DNA of 64,000 nucleotides from Thalassococcus sp. S3 (lineage in GTDB: Bacteria > Pseudomonadota > Alphaproteobacteria > Rhodobacterales > Rhodobacteraceae). The position numbers and the translations under genes are program-made. The notes beneath the pieces are model-generated. The model was not told the origin of the DNA. It made no database searches and saw nothing but the letters and a program-made list of their open reading frames with translations. This document shows positions 61,488 to 64,000 of this stretch, piece by piece. Positions within the stretch are counted from its first letter, which is position 1. Each line of letters begins with the position of its first letter. The stretch is from NCBI RefSeq assembly GCF_004216475.1, contig NZ_CP022303.1, positions 930,001-994,000 on the forward strand. Direction: 5' to 3'.

Positions 61488-62771
61488 ATGAAAGACCGGC
61501 TGCGCGCTCTTTTCTGCGACCATCTCAGCATCATGCGGGGCAAATACCTGCCGGGATCGAAGATCGGCGACGGCAGTACGCGGTTCTGCCTGTCGGTCTT
61601 TGGCACGCATTACGACCGCGATCTGCTGGATGCGCCCGGATCGAAGGTGAAACAGGGCCTGCCGGATATGGAGCTACGTTGGGTCGGGGAGGAGATCCGC
61701 GACAGTTGGGACCCCGCGACCAAGATCGTTCTTGGTGATCTCTATGACGAGGCGGGCGCGCCGCTCCCGCTCTGCCCGCGCGGGGCGCTGAAGCGCGCGG
61801 TGGCGGATTGGCAGGCGTGGGGTCTGACGCCGAAGATCGGGATCGAGCTGGAAGCCTACGCCCTGCAGGCTGACGAAAAGGGCCGCCTCATGCCCTATGA
61901 CGCGCCGGGCGGCGTGGTTTACGGGACGGGGCCGTTCGCCGATCCGCTCAGGTTCAATGATCGCATCTGGGAGATGGCGGATCAGATGGGCTTCTCGCTC
62001 GATCTGATCACGGCTGAATTTGACACGCCGCAATTCGAATACACGCTGACCTTTGACGAGGCGGTCAAGGCGGTGGACGACATCGTCCTCTTCCGCCTGA
62101 TGGCGCGCGAGATTGCACTGGAATACGGGATCGTCCTCAGTTTCATGCCCAAGCCCGTTGCCGAGGGCGGCGGGTCCGGAATGCATATCAACTTCTCCTT
62201 TCTCGATGAGACGGGCGGCAATGCGCTGGGCCCCGATGGCGGGGCCGAGGGGCTCAACGATCTGGGAAAAGGCTGTGTCGCCGGGCTTTATCGGCATCAC
62301 GCGGGACTGGCCGGGCTGATCGCACCGACGGCGAATTCCTACATGCGGCTGCAGCCCGGATCGCTGTCGGGCTATTGGCGGAACTGGGGCGGGGATCACC
62401 GGAACGTCACCACGCGGGTCAGCGCTGAAGGCGGCGCCAAGGCGCGGTTGGAGCATCGGATGGCGGATGCCTCCGCCAATTCCTACACCGCCGTAGCCGC
62501 CGTGCTGCAGGCCGCGCGGCTGGGGGTAGAGCAGTCATACGACCTGCCGCCCTTGGAGACGGGCGACGGGTTTGACCGGACCGATGCGAAAGAGGGCGTG
62601 GCGCTTGATCTCAAGGGCGCGCTTGCGGATCTTGAGCGGGACGAGGCCCTTGTTGCGGCTGTTGGGCCGGAGCTTGTCGCCAACCACCTTTTCATGAAGC
62701 ACAAGGAAGTGCGCAAGACGCGCGACCTCGAAGGCGACGCGCTGCGCGACTTCTACGTCTATTTCATTTAG
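61488..62771 (+). CDS. Glutamine-synthetase-family ligase (PuuA/GlnA3-type)
   Basis: A 427-residue GS-family enzyme. 'KIGIELEAYAL' is the ATP/metal Glu motif near 125, 'GGGSGMHINFSFLD' near 225 carries the metal-binding His, 'LIAPTANSYMRLQPGS' near 285 is the glutamate/ATP-binding segment, and 'EHRMADASANSYTAVAAVL' the late conserved Glu/Arg region. It lacks features of housekeeping GlnA, such as the adenylylation Tyr loop I would expect at the end. It may join glutamate to an amine that the P450 or another enzyme oxidises. Convergent overlap of 8 bases with the hybrid kinase. Confidence 0.85.
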   Translation: MKDRLRALFCDHLSIMRGKYLPGSKIGDGSTRFCLSVFGTHYDRDLLDAPGSKVKQGLPDMELRWVGEEIRDSWDPATKIVLGDLYDEAGAPLPLCPRGALKRAVADWQAWGLTPKIGIELEAYALQADEKGRLMPYDAPGGVVYGTGPFADPLRFNDRIWEMADQMGFSLDLITAEFDTPQFEYTLTFDEAVKAVDDIVLFRLMAREIALEYGIVLSFMPKPVAEGGGSGMHINFSFLDETGGNALGPDGGAEGLNDLGKGCVAGLYRHHAGLAGLIAPTANSYMRLQPGSLSGYWRNWGGDHRNVTTRVSAEGGAKARLEHRMADASANSYTAVAAVLQAARLGVEQSYDLPPLETGDGFDRTDAKEGVALDLKGALADLERDEALVAAVGPELVANHLFMKHKEVRKTRDLEGDALRDFYVYFI

Positions 62772-64000
62772 CCGCAGCGCTGCGATGCTGCGGCTGGGAA
62801 TGACTGGTCAGGAACTGTCGCAGCGTGTTGGTGTCGATCGGCTTGTGGATCACCTGAAGCCCTGCCGCCGCACAGGATGCGCGGGCGTCAGAGCTGCGGT
62901 CGGCGGTGATGATACAGGCGGGGATATCCCCCATCTCCCGCCGAATGCGGGCCACGGCATCCAGACCGTTCAGATCGTGATCAAGCTGGTAATCCGCGAT
63001 CACGATATCGGGTGCGACGCCGATTTCGGCCAGAAGCGCGCTCGCCTCCTCCTCTGAACTACAGGCGAGCACATCCACGCCCCATTGTTCAAGCGAGACG
63101 GTGAGCGCGTTGCGCATCTCTGCATCGTTTTCGATCAGAAGCACGATGAGGTTTTGGAACCTCTGTTCCTCCGGCGCCTTGCGCCGCTTGGCACGGCGAG
63201 GGCGCTCCTCGACACTTTCGGAGCGGTTCAACTCGACCGAGAACACGGTGCCCTGTCCCACGCGGGATTGCACCTGCAAGGGATGATGCAGAAGCGCACA
63301 GGCCCGTTCCACGATGGCAAGGCCCAGCCCCATCCCTTCGGCGGCGCTGGCCGAGGCATTCAGACGCTGGAATTCACCAAAGATCACGTCATGCATGTCC
63401 TCGGGAATGCCCGGCCCGGTATCCCAGATCTCCAGCCGGACGGTGTTGCCGCGATGGCGGGCGCCGATCAGGACCTTGCCGTCATGGGTATAGCGCACGG
63501 CATTGGCCATGAGGTTCTGCAGGACGCGACGCAGATAGCTGGGGTCGCTTTCGACGATGGCGTTGGTTGGCACGCAGCGCAGCGACAGGCCCTTTTGGCG
63601 TGCAAGCGGCAACAACTCCTCGGTCAATTGATGCAGCAAGACGTCCAGCGAGACCGGGCCGATATCGACCGAGGCGCGCCCTGAGTCCAGTTTCGAGATA
63701 TCAAGTAGCGCTTCAAGGATATGCTCAACGCTCAACAAGGCGCGGTTGGCCTTGGCCAGGATCGTCTTGGCCTGCGGGTCCTCCACATCATGTTCGACCG
63801 ACGAAACGTAAAGCTTCGCCGCCGACAGGGGTTGCAGCAGATCGTGGCTGGCCGCCGCGACAAACCGCGATTTCGAGGCATTGGCACGCTCGGCCTCGGC
63901 CAGGGCGTCCTCCAGTTCCAGCGTCCGCTCCATCACGCGCTGTTCCAGCGTCTCGTTGGCCTCGCGGATCGCCTGCACCGCCTCCCGCTCTGCCGTGATG
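62764..64000 (-). CDS. Hybrid sensor histidine kinase / response regulator, C-terminal part (5' end outside window)
   Basis: The frame runs open to the window edge, so the start lies beyond 64000. What is visible: a coiled coil ('LEQRVMERTLELEDALAEAERANASK'), a HisKA domain with the phospho-accepting His in 'FVAAASHDLLQPLSAAKLY', an ATPase domain with 'NLMANAVRYTHDG' (N box), 'DTGPGIP' (G1) and 'GMGLGLAIVERAC' (G2), and a C-terminal receiver with the phospho-accepting Asp in 'IVIADYQLDHDLNG'. 'SHDLLQPL' places it in the FIST/NahK-like hybrid kinases that often carry PAS sensors upstream. The target is not readable. Confidence 0.9.
   Translation of the reverse strand, partial: ITAEREAVQAIREANETLEQRVMERTLELEDALAEAERANASKSRFVAAASHDLLQPLSAAKLYVSSVEHDVEDPQAKTILAKANRALLSVEHILEALLDISKLDSGRASVDIGPVSLDVLLHQLTEELLPLARQKGLSLRCVPTNAIVESDPSYLRRVLQNLMANAVRYTHDGKVLIGARHRGNTVRLEIWDTGPGIPEDMHDVIFGEFQRLNASASAAEGMGLGLAIVERACALLHHPLQVQSRVGQGTVFSVELNRSESVEERPRRAKRRKAPEEQRFQNLIVLLIENDAEMRNALTVSLEQWGVDVLACSSEEEASALLAEIGVAPDIVIADYQLDHDLNGLDAVARIRREMGDIPACIITADRSSDARASCAAAGLQVIHKPIDTNTLRQFLTSHSQPQHRSAAAK

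Overview
The window is high-GC DNA from an alphaproteobacterium, most likely a marine member of the Rhodobacterales (Roseobacter group). The support is a complete beta-hydroxyaspartate-cycle locus, paired DUF1127 proteins inside a urease operon, CueR/CopA of the alphaproteobacterial type, tightly overlapping ATGA/GTGA gene junctions, and GC-rich palindromic intergenic repeats. I saw no rRNA, tRNA, CRISPR array, intact insertion sequence or phage gene. The assignment rests on gene content and not on a marker gene.

Layout. 1-1.2 kb: end of a methyltransferase-like gene and a RibD-type reductase. 1.4-2.7 kb (-): D-lyxose isomerase and a P-loop sugar kinase. 2.8-5.7 kb (-): copper efflux operon copA-cueR with a recognisable CueR promoter. 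6.4-9.4 kb (+): a translationally coupled trio of a small membrane protein, a membrane-anchored PAPS-type sulfotransferase and an arylsulfotransferase-like protein. 9.4-14.4 kb: an unknown protein divergent from a CheB-CheR-PAS fusion, then a TIGR03084-like protein. 14.4-29.3 kb (+): a sugar uptake and catabolism locus with a LacI regulator, TIM-barrel isomerase, Gfo/Idh/MocA dehydrogenase, CUT1-type ABC importer with two ATPases and a 62-residue membrane protein, dihydroxyacetone kinase, GAPDH paralogue, xylulokinase and xylose isomerase. Two different operator types suggest two LacI-family regulators.

29.7-38.7 kb (+): a peptide-type (Dpp/Opp) ABC system with two binding proteins, a JAMM-like DUF4329 protein, a possible PAS protein, two permeases, a 72-codon coupled ORF and two ATPases. 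A sulfatase-like hydrolase is convergent with it. 40.5-45.8 kb: bhcR (-) divergent from bhcABCD (+), which turns glyoxylate and glycine into oxaloacetate without carbon loss. Two 15-bp palindromes that are exact reverse complements of each other lie between bhcR and bhcA. 45.9-50.9 kb: a second, divergent GAPDH, then probable glucosylglycerate synthesis (phosphatase and GT81-type synthase) facing a GH13_18 phosphorylase that would recover the glucose.

50.9-59.2 kb (-): the urease operon ureD-A-B-[cyclase, AhpD-like, GNAT, helical-repeat protein]-C-[two DUF1127 genes]-E-F-G. 59.4-62.8 kb: a class I amidotransferase (-) divergent from a cytochrome P450 and a glutamine-synthetase-like ligase (+), suggesting a gamma-glutamyl-amine pathway. 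The window ends inside a hybrid histidine kinase (-). The recurring theme is uptake and turnover of small marine carbon and nitrogen compounds (sugars, peptides, glycolate, urea, compatible solutes). Twin-hairpin terminators occur at 49.05 and 59.36 kb.
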